A stretch of DNA of 64,000 bases from Devosia ureilytica (GCF_024273195.1 NZ_JAMZCU010000002.1:627640-691639); one strand, 5' to 3'; positions 1 to 8,858 are shown, counted from the first letter of the stretch. The notes: generated from the letters alone by a model not told the origin. Translations and numbers: made by a program.

Positions 1-683
1 ATAGCCACCTGCCGCCCGTCATGGAGGTCGAGTGTTTCCAGCCCGCCATGCCCCTTGAGCCCCATGGCTTCCAGCCAGAGCGCGCAAAAGCGATATTGCT
101 CCTCGATGCTGATCTCGGGGCGGTAGTGCTTGAGGCGCACCATCAGTGACAGCATCCGGTCGGTCAGCAGCCGCAGCGCCGGCACCCGCTTGAGCCTTGT
201 GACGGCATTGATGTCGACCAGAAGCGCATCAGCCATGGCCCGCAAGTCCCGGCCCGCCTGGGCAATCAGCGTTTCGACACTGCCCTCAACCTGCGGTCCG
301 GCCTTGAGCCGATAGCCATCGACATCCAGATTCTGCCGCGATTGCGACAGCGTGGTCACCGCGGGCAGGGCGCCATGCAGATGCACCGCGATCACCGCCA
401 GATAGGCCGGCTGCCACAGCAAATTGGTCCAAAGGCGCACCGCATAAAACGGTTGTCCGGCCGCCGGATAGGCCGCCTCCAGCCGCGCATAAAGCGTTGC
501 CAGGAAGTCGCCATTGTCCGCGCCCATCGTGTACCAGCCGGGCAGGTGACCGCCTGGCGATCCCTTGAGAAATCCCGTCGCCGACGCCGCCGTGGCGATG
601 AACCGGGTCAGCGCGATATCGTCATTACTCTGGGCGAATAGATAGTTTCGGGTGGTCAAGATCAGCTCGCTGGTGAGGCTCAA
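1..683 (-). CDS. FhuF-like siderophore ferric-iron reductase (3' end cut off)
   Basis: The gene runs off the left edge of the window, so its C-terminus is missing. About 227 codons are open. The central stretch RLWTNLLWQPAYLAVIAVHL, followed by HGALPAV, resembles the siderophore-iron reductase family related to E. coli FhuF, which releases iron from ferric siderophores in the cytoplasm. The family's C-terminal cysteines, which bind a [2Fe-2S] cluster, would lie just outside the window, so the key test cannot be made here. The start is uncertain: I chose TTG at 683, with AGGA close upstream. It is divergent from tadE. The identity comes from remembered family pattern and is moderate. Confidence 0.5.
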   Translation of the reverse strand, partial: MSLTSELILTTRNYLFAQSNDDIALTRFIATAASATGFLKGSPGGHLPGWYTMGADNGDFLATLYARLEAAYPAAGQPFYAVRLWTNLLWQPAYLAVIAVHLHGALPAVTTLSQSRQNLDVDGYRLKAGPQVEGSVETLIAQAGRDLRAMADALLVDINAVTRLKRVPALRLLTDRMLSLMVRLKHYRPEISIEEQYRFCALWLEAMGLKGHGGLETLDLHDGRQVA

Positions 684-828
684 AGTCCTACCCGGTTCAA
701 CCGGAGGAGGAAAGTCACCTTTGTTGCGCGCCGTCGTGCCCGCGTTTCTACCAATGCCCGCCTTTACTCGCCGCTTGGGCACGCCGCCGCAGTCTTGATC
801 GACCAGATCATTCGCCCTGGAGGCTCGA

Positions 829-1257
829 ATGCGAAGGCTCCGCTTGTATCTGCTGGCACATCAGGGCGGCACCGCCGTCATAGAATTCGCCATTCTCACG
901 CCGGTCTATCTGCTCATGCTCACCGGCATGCTGGCCTATGGCATTTACTTCGGGGCGGCCCACGCCCTGCAGCAATTGGCTGCCGATGCCGCCCGCACCG
1001 CCATTGCCGGGCTCGACGAAGCCGAGCGCAACTTGCTGGTGTCTGACTATCTGTCGCGCAATGCCGCCGCCTATATGCTCATCGACCCGGCCCGGATCGA
1101 GCATGACATTGGCGACAGCCCCTCCGACCCCAATCAATATGTGGTGCGCCTCACCTATGACGCGACCCATCTGCCGATCTGGAACCTTTATCCGCCGCTG
1201 CCCCTGCCCAGTTCCACCCTGGCCTATGGCGCCACCATCCGGCGGGGCGGGATATGA
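829..1257 (+). CDS. tadE: TadE-like pilus assembly protein
   Basis: This is a 142-residue minor pilin-like protein. Residues 14-42 form one hydrophobic segment containing the conserved pattern AVIEFAILTP, with the glutamate at position 19 typical of TadE/TadF pseudopilins. The rest should lie outside the inner membrane. TadE-family proteins act in Tad (Flp) tight-adherence pilus assembly. GGAG lies about seven bases before the ATG. The stop overlaps the start of the tadG-like gene by four bases (ATGA), so the two are translationally coupled. No tad secretion ATPase, secretin or flp pilin gene is in the window, so the pair is either detached or continues elsewhere. Confidence 0.82.
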   Translation: MRRLRLYLLAHQGGTAVIEFAILTPVYLLMLTGMLAYGIYFGAAHALQQLAADAARTAIAGLDEAERNLLVSDYLSRNAAAYMLIDPARIEHDIGDSPSDPNQYVVRLTYDATHLPIWNLYPPLPLPSSTLAYGATIRRGGI

Positions 1258-2894
1258 GCTGGTCCTGGCCGGAATTTGGCCGCGATGAGCGCGGCAACAT
1301 GGCCATTCTGTTTGCCTTCGGCTTCACCGTCTCGGCCATGGTGTCGGCGGTGGCGGTCGATGCCGCCTCGCTCTATCACGAGCGACGCATGATGCAGGCT
1401 GGGGTCGACCTGGCAGCTATTTCGGCGGCGACCGATCCCTCGCGTGCCGTCGAAATCGCCCAGTCCGTGCTGGTGGGGGCGCGGCTCCTTGCCCCGGCCA
1501 GCACGGATGGGCTGACCGTACTCACCGGCCGCTACAGCCCGTCCACACCCGCTATCGCCAACCGCTTTGTCCCCGGCGCGCAGCCGGCCAATGCCGTGGC
1601 GGTTGCGCTGGAACGGCCCGGTACGCTCTACTTTGCTTCCGGCTTTGCCCCGGCGCCCGCCATCAGCGCCTCCGGCGTCGCTGCCGTTACCCCCGAAGTC
1701 TCGTTTTCGCTCGGCTCCCGCCTCGCTAGCCTCAACGGCGGTATCGCCAATGCGCTTTTGTCCGATCTCCTTGGGACCACCGTCGCGCTCTCGGTCGCCG
1801 ACTACTCCGCCCTGGCCGCGGCCCGCGTCGATGCGCTGACATTCCTCGATATGCTCTCCCAACAGATGGGACTGAGCGTCGGCACCTATGATGAACTGCT
1901 GGCCATGCAGGCTGACGCCGGGCAACTGGCCACGGCGCTGGCGGAACTGACCACTGGCCCGGTGCGCACGGCGCTGCTGACCCTTGCGGGCGGCAGTCAC
2001 ACCCTCACCCTTTCCAATCTGGTGTCGCTGGGGCGGTTGGGAGGCCTGCCACTGGGCAGTGGCGGCGGCGCCGAACTGTCGCTCTCGGTGCTCGAAGTCC
2101 TTGCCGCCGCCGCGGCCCTCGCCGATGGCGACCGGCAAATGTCGCTCAACCTTGGCGCTGCCGTGCCCGGCCTTGTAAGCCTCCGGCTCGATCTGGCGCT
2201 GGGCGAGCCGCCACAGGGCGGCGGCTGGTTCGCCATCGGCCCGGCCGGCACAGTGCTGCGCACCGCCCAGGTCCGGCTGCGCTTGCAGGCTGAACTGCTC
2301 GGCGGGCCCGTGCTGCTGGGCGCCGGGGTCAAGCTGCCGCTCTGGCTGGATCTGGCCGAGGCCGAAGCCGTGGTCGCCAGCGCCACCTGTCCCTCGCCCG
2401 CCAGCCCCTATGGCAGTGCCACTATTCTTGCGCGTCCCGGCGTGGCGCAATTGGCGCTCGGGTCTCTGAGCGACGCGACGCTCTATGATTTCGGCGCCAC
2501 CCCGCCGCTCGATCCAGCGCTCATGATCAACGCCCTGCTGCTCAAGGTCACCGGTTCGGCCCTTGTCGAGGTGGCACAGACCACTCCGGTGGAGCTTGAT
2601 TTCTCTTCCGCCGAAATCGCCGCGGGCACGCTCAAGACCGCAACCACCCAGACCCTTGTGGCCTCGCTGGCCGGATCGCTCCTGGGCAATCTCGATCTCA
2701 CCATCAATGTCCTGGGCCTCGGCCTGGCGACGCCCGCCGTCATTGCCCAGTCGCTGCGAGACCTCCTGGCGCCACTGGCGCCAACCCTTGATATGACCAT
2801 TGCCAGCGTCCTCGAAACGCTCGGCCTGGGCGTCGGGGAGGCCGATGTGCGGGTCTATGGCGTGCGCTGCGACCATCCGGTCCTCGTGGGCTGA
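1254..2894 (+). CDS. tadG: TadG-like pilus assembly protein
   Basis: This 546-residue protein begins with a short basic stretch (DERGNMA) and one membrane segment at residues 14-38, the usual start of TadG-like (DUF2134) proteins. They are held in the inner membrane with a large periplasmic domain and are needed for Tad pilus assembly. The rest is rich in Ala, Leu, Gly and Val with few charges, as is usual for the family, and I see no clear von Willebrand A metal-binding motif. It is coupled to tadE by an ATGA overlap. The family call is good; a pilus role in this strain is inferred. Confidence 0.75.
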   Translation: MSWSWPEFGRDERGNMAILFAFGFTVSAMVSAVAVDAASLYHERRMMQAGVDLAAISAATDPSRAVEIAQSVLVGARLLAPASTDGLTVLTGRYSPSTPAIANRFVPGAQPANAVAVALERPGTLYFASGFAPAPAISASGVAAVTPEVSFSLGSRLASLNGGIANALLSDLLGTTVALSVADYSALAAARVDALTFLDMLSQQMGLSVGTYDELLAMQADAGQLATALAELTTGPVRTALLTLAGGSHTLTLSNLVSLGRLGGLPLGSGGGAELSLSVLEVLAAAAALADGDRQMSLNLGAAVPGLVSLRLDLALGEPPQGGGWFAIGPAGTVLRTAQVRLRLQAELLGGPVLLGAGVKLPLWLDLAEAEAVVASATCPSPASPYGSATILARPGVAQLALGSLSDATLYDFGATPPLDPALMINALLLKVTGSALVEVAQTTPVELDFSSAEIAAGTLKTATTQTLVASLAGSLLGNLDLTINVLGLGLATPAVIAQSLRDLLAPLAPTLDMTIASVLETLGLGVGEADVRVYGVRCDHPVLVG

Positions 2895-2899
2895 CACGA

Positions 2900-2952
2900 G
2901 CGTTTCGAGCAAAAGTGGTCCCGGTTTGGTGGCTCGCAAACCAAGGGAACGG
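2900..2952. repeat. Intergenic repeat of the 'gagcaaaagtgg' type
   Basis: The stretch contains GAGCAAAAGTGG followed by CCGGTTTG and a short inverted repeat (GGTTTG at 2923-2928, CAAACC at 2937-2942). From memory, similar sequence recurs between genes in many Hyphomicrobiales genomes. The AGCAAAAGTG word also occurs in the hairpin at 46131-46163. It sits after tadG and may serve as a transcript end. Confidence 0.45.
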
Positions 2953-3065
2953 CGCCATGCTTTCGGCGCAGCCGCCAAAAAATCCCACAATTTACCGCCC
3001 ACCCACTTCCGACTCTGTGGCGTGCGCGATAGTCTGATGCACGTACATCTGGGAGGATTGCGCAC

Positions 3066-4193
3066 ATGAGCGCCAAGCGCCTTGGTATCGGCTTTATCGG
3101 TACCGGCAATATTTCGTCGGCTTATCTCAAGGCCATTCTGGGCAAGGACGGCATGCCCGGCTTTGGCGTGCTCGACGTCAAGGGGCTGGCCGATATGCGT
3201 CCCGACGCCGCCAGCGCCCGCGCTGCCGAATTCGGGCTTCAGTCCATGAGCGTCGAGGCCATGCTGGCCGATCCCGCGATTGACCTGGTGGTCAACCTCA
3301 CCATTCCACGCGCCCATGTTGAAGTGGGCCTGCAGTGCCTGGCTGCCGGCAAGCATGTCTATTCCGAAAAGCCGCTCGGCATCACCTTTGCCGAGGGCCG
3401 CAAACTGCTCGACGCCGCCAAGGCGGCCGGCCTGCGCACCGGTTCGGCGCCCGATACCTTCCTCGGCGGCTCCCACCAGCAGGCGCGCGCCGTGGTCGAT
3501 AGCGGCGTTCTGGGGCAGTTGGTGGGCGGTACCGCCTTCATGCTGTCGCCGGGCCACGAAAGCTGGCACCCCGACCCGGCCTTCTATTACGACCTGGGCG
3601 GCGGGCCCATGCTTGATATGGGCCCCTATTACATCACTGATCTGGTCAATCTTCTGGGCCCGGTGGCCCAGGTGTCGGCCATGTCGTCTCGCCTGCGCAC
3701 CGAGCGGACCATCACCTCCGAGCCCAAAAAGGGCCAGACGATGAAGGTCAGTATCGACACCCATGTCACCGGTGCTCTCGGCTTTGCCAATGGCGCCATC
3801 GTCCAGATCGGCATGAGCTTTGACGTCGCCGCGCACAAGCACGTGCCGCTCGAACTCTATGGCACCGAGCAGAGCCTGATTGTCCCCGATCCCAATTTCT
3901 TCGGCGGCACGCTTGAGATACGCAAGCGCGGTCGCGAGGAGCAATGGACCGAGGTGCCGGTGACCGCACCCTATGCCGATGGCAATTACCGCTCGCTCGG
4001 CGTTGCTGACATGGCCTCGGCCATTCTCGAAAACCGCCCCCATCGTGCCAATGGCGACCTGGCCCTGCATGTGCTCGAGGTCATGGAGGCCTTTGAAATC
4101 GCTGCCCGCGACGGCCGCACCGTGGACATCAAGACCCCGGTCACCCGCCCCGCCCCGCTGGCGGAAAGCCTCAAGGACGGGGTGCTGGGCTAG
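3066..4193 (+). CDS. Gfo/Idh/MocA family oxidoreductase
   Basis: This 375-residue protein has an N-terminal Rossmann fold with GTGNIS at residues 12-17 and the family motif EKP at residues 101-103, whose lysine takes part in catalysis. The family uses NAD(P) to oxidise or reduce sugars, inositols and related polyols. GGGAGG lies nine bases before the ATG. The gene stands alone, so the substrate cannot be read from context. Two paired hairpins follow it. It is one of three members of this family in the window. Confidence 0.85.
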   Translation: MSAKRLGIGFIGTGNISSAYLKAILGKDGMPGFGVLDVKGLADMRPDAASARAAEFGLQSMSVEAMLADPAIDLVVNLTIPRAHVEVGLQCLAAGKHVYSEKPLGITFAEGRKLLDAAKAAGLRTGSAPDTFLGGSHQQARAVVDSGVLGQLVGGTAFMLSPGHESWHPDPAFYYDLGGGPMLDMGPYYITDLVNLLGPVAQVSAMSSRLRTERTITSEPKKGQTMKVSIDTHVTGALGFANGAIVQIGMSFDVAAHKHVPLELYGTEQSLIVPDPNFFGGTLEIRKRGREEQWTEVPVTAPYADGNYRSLGVADMASAILENRPHRANGDLALHVLEVMEAFEIAARDGRTVDIKTPVTRPAPLAESLKDGVLG

Positions 4194-4221
4194 TCCCCGC
4201 GCCTGCCAGAAACGCAGGGCC

Positions 4222-4244
4222 GTCCTCGGGCATGACCCGAGGAC
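4222..4244. terminator. GC-rich stem-loop, first of a pair
   Basis: A perfect 9-bp stem (GTCCTCGGG with its complement) closes a 5-base loop just after the oxidoreductase stop codon. There is no T-tract. It may end transcription or protect the 3' end, and it belongs to a class of CCTCGGG palindromes seen several times in this window. Confidence 0.45.
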
Positions 4245-4318
4245 CTGTCCAACGAGCACTATACTGTCGTTAGGTTTGCTCTGCGTGCGAGTGGCCGGGG
4301 CATCGGCATGCCGATAGT

Positions 4319-4341
4319 GCCCTCGGGTCAGGCCCGAGGGC
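4319..4341. terminator. GC-rich stem-loop, second of a pair
   Basis: A perfect 9-bp stem (GCCCTCGGG with its complement) has a 5-base loop. It lies between the convergent oxidoreductase and secreted-protein genes and closely resembles the hairpin 97 bases upstream. It is likely a bidirectional transcript end or a mobile palindromic repeat. Confidence 0.45.
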
Positions 4342-4364
4342 GGCTTTGAGTAGGTTGAACCGGC

Positions 4365-4970
4365 CTACCAGTACCACCCCAAGGCGTCGGCCGTTTCCTT
4401 GTTGAAGTGCAGCGTCACCACGGAATTATTGCTGGGGTCGGTGGCCCCATCGACATAATGGCGCTGCGACAGTGTCACGGTCTCTGCGGCCTTGTCCTGA
4501 CCCTGATACTGATAGTCGAAGCAGTCGTCGCTATCGGCAGGCGCGATCTGGCCATAGATCTCCGCCTTCAGTGCCGCCAGCGCCCGCCCTTCGATGGCAT
4601 TGCCATCGTCGCGTTCATAGGCCCGCACCGAGGGCACCCAGTCAAATCCGGTCTCGCAGATATAGCGATCCTCCCGGAATTCGGCCACGTCCACAAAGGA
4701 AATGTCGGTCTCCTCGCTCCAGGGATTGGAAATCTCGTAGCTGGCGCCATTGGCATCGACCGCGAGGTAAATGTCCGACCAGGCGCAATTGCTCTCCTGC
4801 TGGTTATAGCACCAGCGTTCGGCCCCCATCATCAGCACCGCCACATCGCTGATCGGGATCAACTTGCCGGCCTTGGTCTTGTCGATGACCGCCTGGCTTT
4901 GGGCGTCCTGTCCCAGCCCGGGCACGGCGCTGCCCATAACCAACACGAGTAACAAAGCAAGACGACGCAT
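4365..4970 (-). CDS. Secreted protein of unknown function
   Basis: I do not recognise this 201-residue protein. It begins with a classic signal peptide (MRRLALLLVLVMGSAVPGLG, likely cut near residue 21), so it should be exported to the periplasm. The mature part holds four cysteines, in WCYNQQESNC, ICETGF and DDCF, enough for two disulfides. The start at 4970 is favoured over one ten codons upstream because GGGAGG lies five bases before it and the signal peptide then begins at the N-terminus. Neighbours give no functional hint. Confidence 0.6.
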   Translation of the reverse strand: MRRLALLLVLVMGSAVPGLGQDAQSQAVIDKTKAGKLIPISDVAVLMMGAERWCYNQQESNCAWSDIYLAVDANGASYEISNPWSEETDISFVDVAEFREDRYICETGFDWVPSVRAYERDDGNAIEGRALAALKAEIYGQIAPADSDDCFDYQYQGQDKAAETVTLSQRHYVDGATDPSNNSVVTLHFNKETADALGWYW

Positions 4971-5068
4971 GCGATCCTCCCGAGATAGCTTGGTCGCCAA
5001 TCTAGATCGCTTGCAGCAAGAGTGCCAACGGGTTTTGCGGTTCAGAAGCGGGACAAAACAAGGGCTTA

Positions 5069-5105
5069 GAGCAGTTCAGCGTTTCAACAAAACGGTGAAA
5101 TGCTC
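5069..5105. repeat. Palindromic intergenic repeat
   Basis: Two 16-base arms (GAGCAGTTCAGCGTTT and a near-complement) surround a 5-base centre, with two mismatches. From memory, closely similar palindromes are scattered between genes in Devosia-like and rhizobial genomes. It lies between divergent genes, upstream of the Rrf2 promoter region. Confidence 0.5.
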
Positions 5106-5154
5106 CTGCGTACGATCAGGGCGGACGAAACGGGCTCTTGACGGCACGCCCAAT

Positions 5155-5175
5155 ATGTAACATTAAAAGTTACAT
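5155..5175 (+). promoter_or_regulatory. Probable operator of the Rrf2 regulator
   Basis: A perfect inverted repeat, ATGTAAC-N7-GTTACAT, ends inside the start codon of the Rrf2 gene. A -35-like TTGACG sits at 5138-5143. Binding here would block both the promoter and the translation start. No Shine-Dalgarno sequence fits between operator and ATG, so the message may be leaderless. Autoregulation is an inference from position and symmetry. Confidence 0.7.
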
Positions 5176-5608
5176 GAAACGCTCAAGCCGACTTTCCATC
5201 GCCCTGCACGCGCTCGTGCATCTGCATGCCCAACCGGGCAAATCGCTCACCTCGGCCAATCTGGCCACGTGCCTGATGACCAATGCGGTTGTGGTGCGCC
5301 GGGTGCTGGGCGAGCTGCGCGAGGCTGGCATTGTCGAGGCCAGCAAGGGCCCCAATGGCGGCTGGAGCCTCATGCGCCCGGCCACCGACATCACCCTGCG
5401 CGACGTCTATGTCGCCATGGGCGAACGCCTTCTGCGCACCGAAAGCGATCCTGGCGATGCCACCTGTGCCATCGTGCGCTCGGTCGATCGGGTCATGACC
5501 GAATTTCTCGACGACGCTGAGGCGCTGCTGGCGGCGCGACTGGCCCGCGTGCGCCTGAGCGACATTGCTGCCAACGCCATGCACGCGGGGTTCCCGCGGC
5601 TGGACTGA
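5174..5608 (+). CDS. Rrf2 family transcriptional regulator
   Basis: This 144-residue regulator has the Rrf2 winged helix-turn-helix (roughly residues 8-70, with ASKGPNGGWSL as the wing). It lacks the three closely spaced cysteines that hold an Fe-S cluster in IscR, NsrR and RirA; only C33 and C98 are present. It is therefore more likely a thiol- or redox-type member such as the YwnA group. The start at MKRSSRL fits the family's N-terminus. The perfect palindrome overlapping the start suggests self-repression. The flavoenzyme gene 77 bases downstream on the same strand is the probable target. Confidence 0.82.
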   Translation: MKRSSRLSIALHALVHLHAQPGKSLTSANLATCLMTNAVVVRRVLGELREAGIVEASKGPNGGWSLMRPATDITLRDVYVAMGERLLRTESDPGDATCAIVRSVDRVMTEFLDDAEALLAARLARVRLSDIAANAMHAGFPRLD

Positions 5609-5633
5609 AACTTAAATCCTGAGCGGACGTCCA

Positions 5634-5652
5634 CATTGCCCGATGGGCAATG
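5634..5652 (+). promoter_or_regulatory. Palindrome between the Rrf2 and flavoenzyme genes
   Basis: CATTGCCC-GAT-GGGCAATG is a perfect 8-bp inverted repeat with a 3-base centre, 33 bases before the next ATG. It could be an RNA hairpin tuning expression of the second gene or a second protein-binding site. Nothing in the sequence decides between them. Confidence 0.4.
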
Positions 5653-5685
5653 ATCGATGCCGCTCGCCTTTTGAAAGGACAAGAT

Positions 5686-6576
5686 ATGCAGGACGTCATC
5701 ATCGTCGGCGGCAGCTTTGCCGGCCTCACCGCAGCCATGCAGCTGGGCCGCGCCCGGCGCAAGGTCAGCGTGCTCGACACCGGCCTCAACCGCAACCGCT
5801 ACGCCGCTCATGCTCATAATATCCTTGGCCATGATGGTACCCCGCCCGGCGACCTGCTGGCCCGCGCCCGCGCCCAGGTGGAGCATTATCCCACTGTCCA
5901 ACTGGTCCAAGGCAAGGCTATCGCCATTGCCGGCGAACCGGACAATTTCGCTATCACCACCGAAGATGGCGCAAGCCTTGAAGGGCGGCGGGTCATTCTC
6001 GCCTATGGCATTGTCGATCACTTCCCGGCCATTCCCGGTTTTGCCGAGTGCTGGGGCAAAACCGTCATCCACTGCCCCTTCTGCCATGGCTATGAAGTGG
6101 CGGGGCAGCGCTGGGGCCTGGTCTATTCATCCCCCATGTCGCTGCATGGTCCGGTGCTCTACGCCAATTGGACCGACGACATCACCCTCTTCCTCGACGG
6201 CCATGAGATCATCGAGCAGGAGCGCAGCAAGCTCGACAAGCGCGGCGTCAAGATCATCGACGCAAAGCTCAAGTCCATCCGTCACGACAATGGCCAACTG
6301 CACAGCGTCGCAACCGAGGATGGGCAGCAGGTCGAGCTTGAGGCCCTTTACGCCCACCCGCGCAATCACCCCTCCGCCGATCTCCATGCCCAGCTCGGTC
6401 TGGATATGACCGAGACGCCCACCGGCACCATGATCGCTGTCGGCGACATGCAGGCCACCTCCCGCCCCGGCATCTACGCCGCCGGCGATCTCACAACCGC
6501 CATGCATTCAGTCACCTTCGCCAGCAATTCCGGGTCCATGGCCGCCATGGGCGTGCTGCAATCGATGATGGGCTAG
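5686..6576 (+). CDS. Thioredoxin-reductase-like NAD(P)/FAD oxidoreductase
   Basis: This 296-residue flavoenzyme carries the FAD-binding GGSFAG motif near its N-terminus and a redox-active CPFC pair at residues 130-133, placed as in bacterial thioredoxin reductases. The C-terminal part has the expected second FAD contact, GIYAAGDL. True thioredoxin reductases usually have CATC or similar, so this is a relative and its disulfide partner is unknown. GAAAGGA lies seven bases before the chosen ATG; an in-frame ATG 12 codons upstream lacks this. It follows an Rrf2 regulator, a pairing that suggests control by thiol or redox stress. Confidence 0.82.
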   Translation: MQDVIIVGGSFAGLTAAMQLGRARRKVSVLDTGLNRNRYAAHAHNILGHDGTPPGDLLARARAQVEHYPTVQLVQGKAIAIAGEPDNFAITTEDGASLEGRRVILAYGIVDHFPAIPGFAECWGKTVIHCPFCHGYEVAGQRWGLVYSSPMSLHGPVLYANWTDDITLFLDGHEIIEQERSKLDKRGVKIIDAKLKSIRHDNGQLHSVATEDGQQVELEALYAHPRNHPSADLHAQLGLDMTETPTGTMIAVGDMQATSRPGIYAAGDLTTAMHSVTFASNSGSMAAMGVLQSMMG

Positions 6577-6577
6577 T

Positions 6578-6711
6578 TCCTCTCCCCCTCGGGGAGAGGT
6601 GGCTCGGCGAAGCCGAGTCGGTGAGGGGGATCTGTCCGCGACGCCGAGTGCGCTTCGGCCTCCCCCTCATCCGGCGCTACGCGCCACCTTCTCCCCGATG
6701 GGAAGAAGAAA
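6578..6711. repeat. Composite GC-rich intergenic repeat
   Basis: This fills the gap between two convergent genes. It has a 9-bp hairpin at 6579-6599 (CCTCTCCCC with its complement), a second at 6603-6617 (CTCGGC with its complement), and a right half at about 6660-6706 that recurs as a reverse-complement copy at about 55373-55420. Confidence 0.65.
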
Positions 6712-7749
6712 TTATCGCAGCCAACCCTGCGGGCGGGGGTGCAGTTCCATCTGGCCGCCCTTGGTTGCCTCCTCGATCGCCGCAATCTCCTCGTCCGAAA
6801 GGTCGAGATTGTTGAGCACGCCCAGATTGTCTTTAAGCTGCTCCAGCGTCCGCACGCCGATCAGCGCTGAGGTCATTTCCTTGCGCCGCAGCACCCAGCT
6901 CAATGCCAGTTGCACCATCGACTGCCCGCGCGCCCGCGCAATCTCGCCCACCTTGTCGACCGCTTCGAGCACCCGCGGCTCGATATGGCTGGCGCGCAAT
7001 GTGCCCTGCGGATTGCCGCCCCTCGTGCCCTCGACGCCGCCAGAATTGTACTTGCCCGACAGCACGCCCTGCGCCAGCGGCGAAAAGGCAATCATGCCGA
7101 TCCCCAGCTCGCCACAGGCATCAATGGTCTTGTCGTTCTCGATCCAGCGGTTGATCATCGAATAGCTCGGCTGGTGGATAGTGGTCGCCACCCCCATCTC
7201 TTTGAGTATCCGATAGGCCTCGCGCGTCTGCGCTTCGGGATAGGAGGAAATGCCAACATAAAGCGCCTTGCCCGAGCGCACCGCATGGGCCAGTGCGCCC
7301 ATGGTTTCCTCAAGCGGGGTATCGGGGTCGAAGCGGTGCGAATAGAAAATGTCGACATAGTCGAGCCCCATGCGCTTTAGGCTCTGGTCAAGGCTCGCCA
7401 GCAGGTATTTGCGGCTCCCCCATTCGCCATAGGGCCCTGGCCACATATTGTAGCCCGCCTTGGTCGATATGATCAGCTCGTCGCGATAGGGACGGAAGTC
7501 GCGGGCCATCACTTGCCCGAACAGCTCTTCCGACGAGCCGGCCGGCGGTCCGTAATTGTTCGCCAGGTCGAAATGGGTCACCCCCTGATCGAAAGCATAA
7601 CCGAGGATTTCCATGGCACTGGGATAGTCGCGCGTGCCCCCGAAATTCTGCCACAGTCCCAGGCTCACCACCGGCAATTTCAGGCCCGAATTGCCCGAGC
7701 GGCGGTATTGCATGCTGTCATAGCGTGCCGGATCGGCCCGATAGGTCAT
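6712..7749 (-). CDS. gpr: Aldo/keto reductase, L-glyceraldehyde 3-phosphate reductase (YghZ) type
   Basis: This 345-residue protein matches E. coli YghZ almost end to end as I remember it, with shared blocks [23 protein letters not shown] and YVDIFYSHR. Catalytic tetrad residues D61, Y66, K97 and H138 are present. The E. coli enzyme uses NADPH to reduce L-glyceraldehyde 3-phosphate and helps detoxify aldehydes. The ATG at 7749 is preceded by GGGAGA and gives the family's usual length. It is divergent from trhO, with 59 bases between the starts. Confidence 0.88.
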   Translation of the reverse strand: MTYRADPARYDSMQYRRSGNSGLKLPVVSLGLWQNFGGTRDYPSAMEILGYAFDQGVTHFDLANNYGPPAGSSEELFGQVMARDFRPYRDELIISTKAGYNMWPGPYGEWGSRKYLLASLDQSLKRMGLDYVDIFYSHRFDPDTPLEETMGALAHAVRSGKALYVGISSYPEAQTREAYRILKEMGVATTIHQPSYSMINRWIENDKTIDACGELGIGMIAFSPLAQGVLSGKYNSGGVEGTRGGNPQGTLRASHIEPRVLEAVDKVGEIARARGQSMVQLALSWVLRRKEMTSALIGVRTLEQLKDNLGVLNNLDLSDEEIAAIEEATKGGQMELHPRPQGWLR

Positions 7750-7808
7750 GTTGTCTCTCCCAATGTCCTGGCTGCGGTCAACCCGTGACGCCGGGCCCGA
7801 CCTTTGAT

Positions 7809-8858
7809 ATGAGCGGCGCCATGAACGCGCCGACAAGCAAATCCACGCCCACTTTGCCCCAGCCTCATCATCCATACAAGGTGATGGCGCTCTATAAATT
7901 CGCGTCTCTGCCGGACGTCGAAGCGCTGAAAAGCCCGCTGGCTGAATTCTGCTGCGCGCGCGGCGTCAAAGGCACCCTGATCCTGGCCCCCGAGGGGATC
8001 AATGGCACTGTGGCTGGTGCGCCCGAGGCCATCGACGCTCTTGCGGAATTCCTGTTCACCAGCGGCCCCTTCGGCAACCGGCTGGCTGGGGCCGAGGTGA
8101 AATATTCCTTTGCCGATACCGCGCCATTCCTGCGCATGAAGGTGCGCCTTAAGCCCGAAATCGTCACCCTGCGCGCCCCCCAGGTCGATCCCAATCGCCA
8201 GGTCGGCACCTATGTCGAGCCAGAGGACTGGAATGGCCTGATCGAGCGCAATGATGTGGTGCTGGTCGATACCCGCAACGACTACGAAGTGGGCCTGGGC
8301 ACCTTTCAGCGGGCGCTCGATCCGCACACCTCGAGCTTTGTCGAGTTCAAGGACTATGTCGAAAAAAACCTCGACCCGGCGCGCGACAAGAAGGTCGCCA
8401 TGTTCTGTACCGGCGGCATTCGCTGCGAGAAGGCCTCCAGCTATCTCCTGAGCCAGGGCTTTGAGGAGGTGTTTCATCTCAAGGGCGGCATTCTAAAATA
8501 TCTCGAGGTCACGCCGCCCGAAGAGAGCCGCTTCAAGGGCGAATGCTTCGTGTTCGATGAGCGCGTCTCGGTCGGCCATGGGCTGGAGCTGGGCAGCGCC
8601 ACGCTATGCCGTGCCTGCCGCCATCCCCTCACCGAAGCCGACCGCCGGCACGCCGACTATCACGAGGGCATTTCCTGTCCCCATTGCAGGGACGATGCGG
8701 CCAAGCATGAAGCTGCCGCCGAGCGCCAGCGTCAGATGGATCTGGCCAGACAGCGCGGCCTCGCCCACATGGGCGACGCTGCCGCCACCGACGCCCAACA
8801 GCGCCGCCAGCGCAAGAAACAACTCGCCGATCAGTCCCGGCAGGCGAACAAAGACTAG
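7809..8858 (+). CDS. trhO: tRNA uridine(34) hydroxylase TrhO (rhodanese family)
   Basis: The 349-residue protein has the TrhO/YceA layout: an acylphosphatase-like N-terminus, then a rhodanese domain with the loop CTGGIRC, where C200 is the catalytic cysteine, then a cysteine-rich C-terminus with CRACRHP and CPHCRD. TrhO uses oxygen to hydroxylate uridine 34 in tRNAs, the first step toward 5-carboxymethoxy- or methoxyuridine. ATG at 7809 or 7821 are both possible and neither has a strong ribosome site. Its last four bases overlap the end of the convergent higA gene. Confidence 0.92.
   Translation: MSGAMNAPTSKSTPTLPQPHHPYKVMALYKFASLPDVEALKSPLAEFCCARGVKGTLILAPEGINGTVAGAPEAIDALAEFLFTSGPFGNRLAGAEVKYSFADTAPFLRMKVRLKPEIVTLRAPQVDPNRQVGTYVEPEDWNGLIERNDVVLVDTRNDYEVGLGTFQRALDPHTSSFVEFKDYVEKNLDPARDKKVAMFCTGGIRCEKASSYLLSQGFEEVFHLKGGILKYLEVTPPEESRFKGECFVFDERVSVGHGLELGSATLCRACRHPLTEADRRHADYHEGISCPHCRDDAAKHEAAAERQRQMDLARQRGLAHMGDAAATDAQQRRQRKKQLADQSRQANKD

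Noticed and set aside
721..798. A 25-codon TTG-start frame behind a strong GGAGGAGG.
   Set aside because: The product is short and without pattern, and its frame does not join tadE. The AG-rich stretch may be chance; the CCGGTT-C-AACCGG palindrome at 692-704 may instead be regulatory.
1224..4259. A very long open frame on the minus strand (about 1011 codons) across tadG and the oxidoreductase gene.
   Set aside because: It lies antisense to two well-supported genes, and its residue mix is the Gly/Arg/His-rich pattern of a GC-rich shadow frame with no domain.
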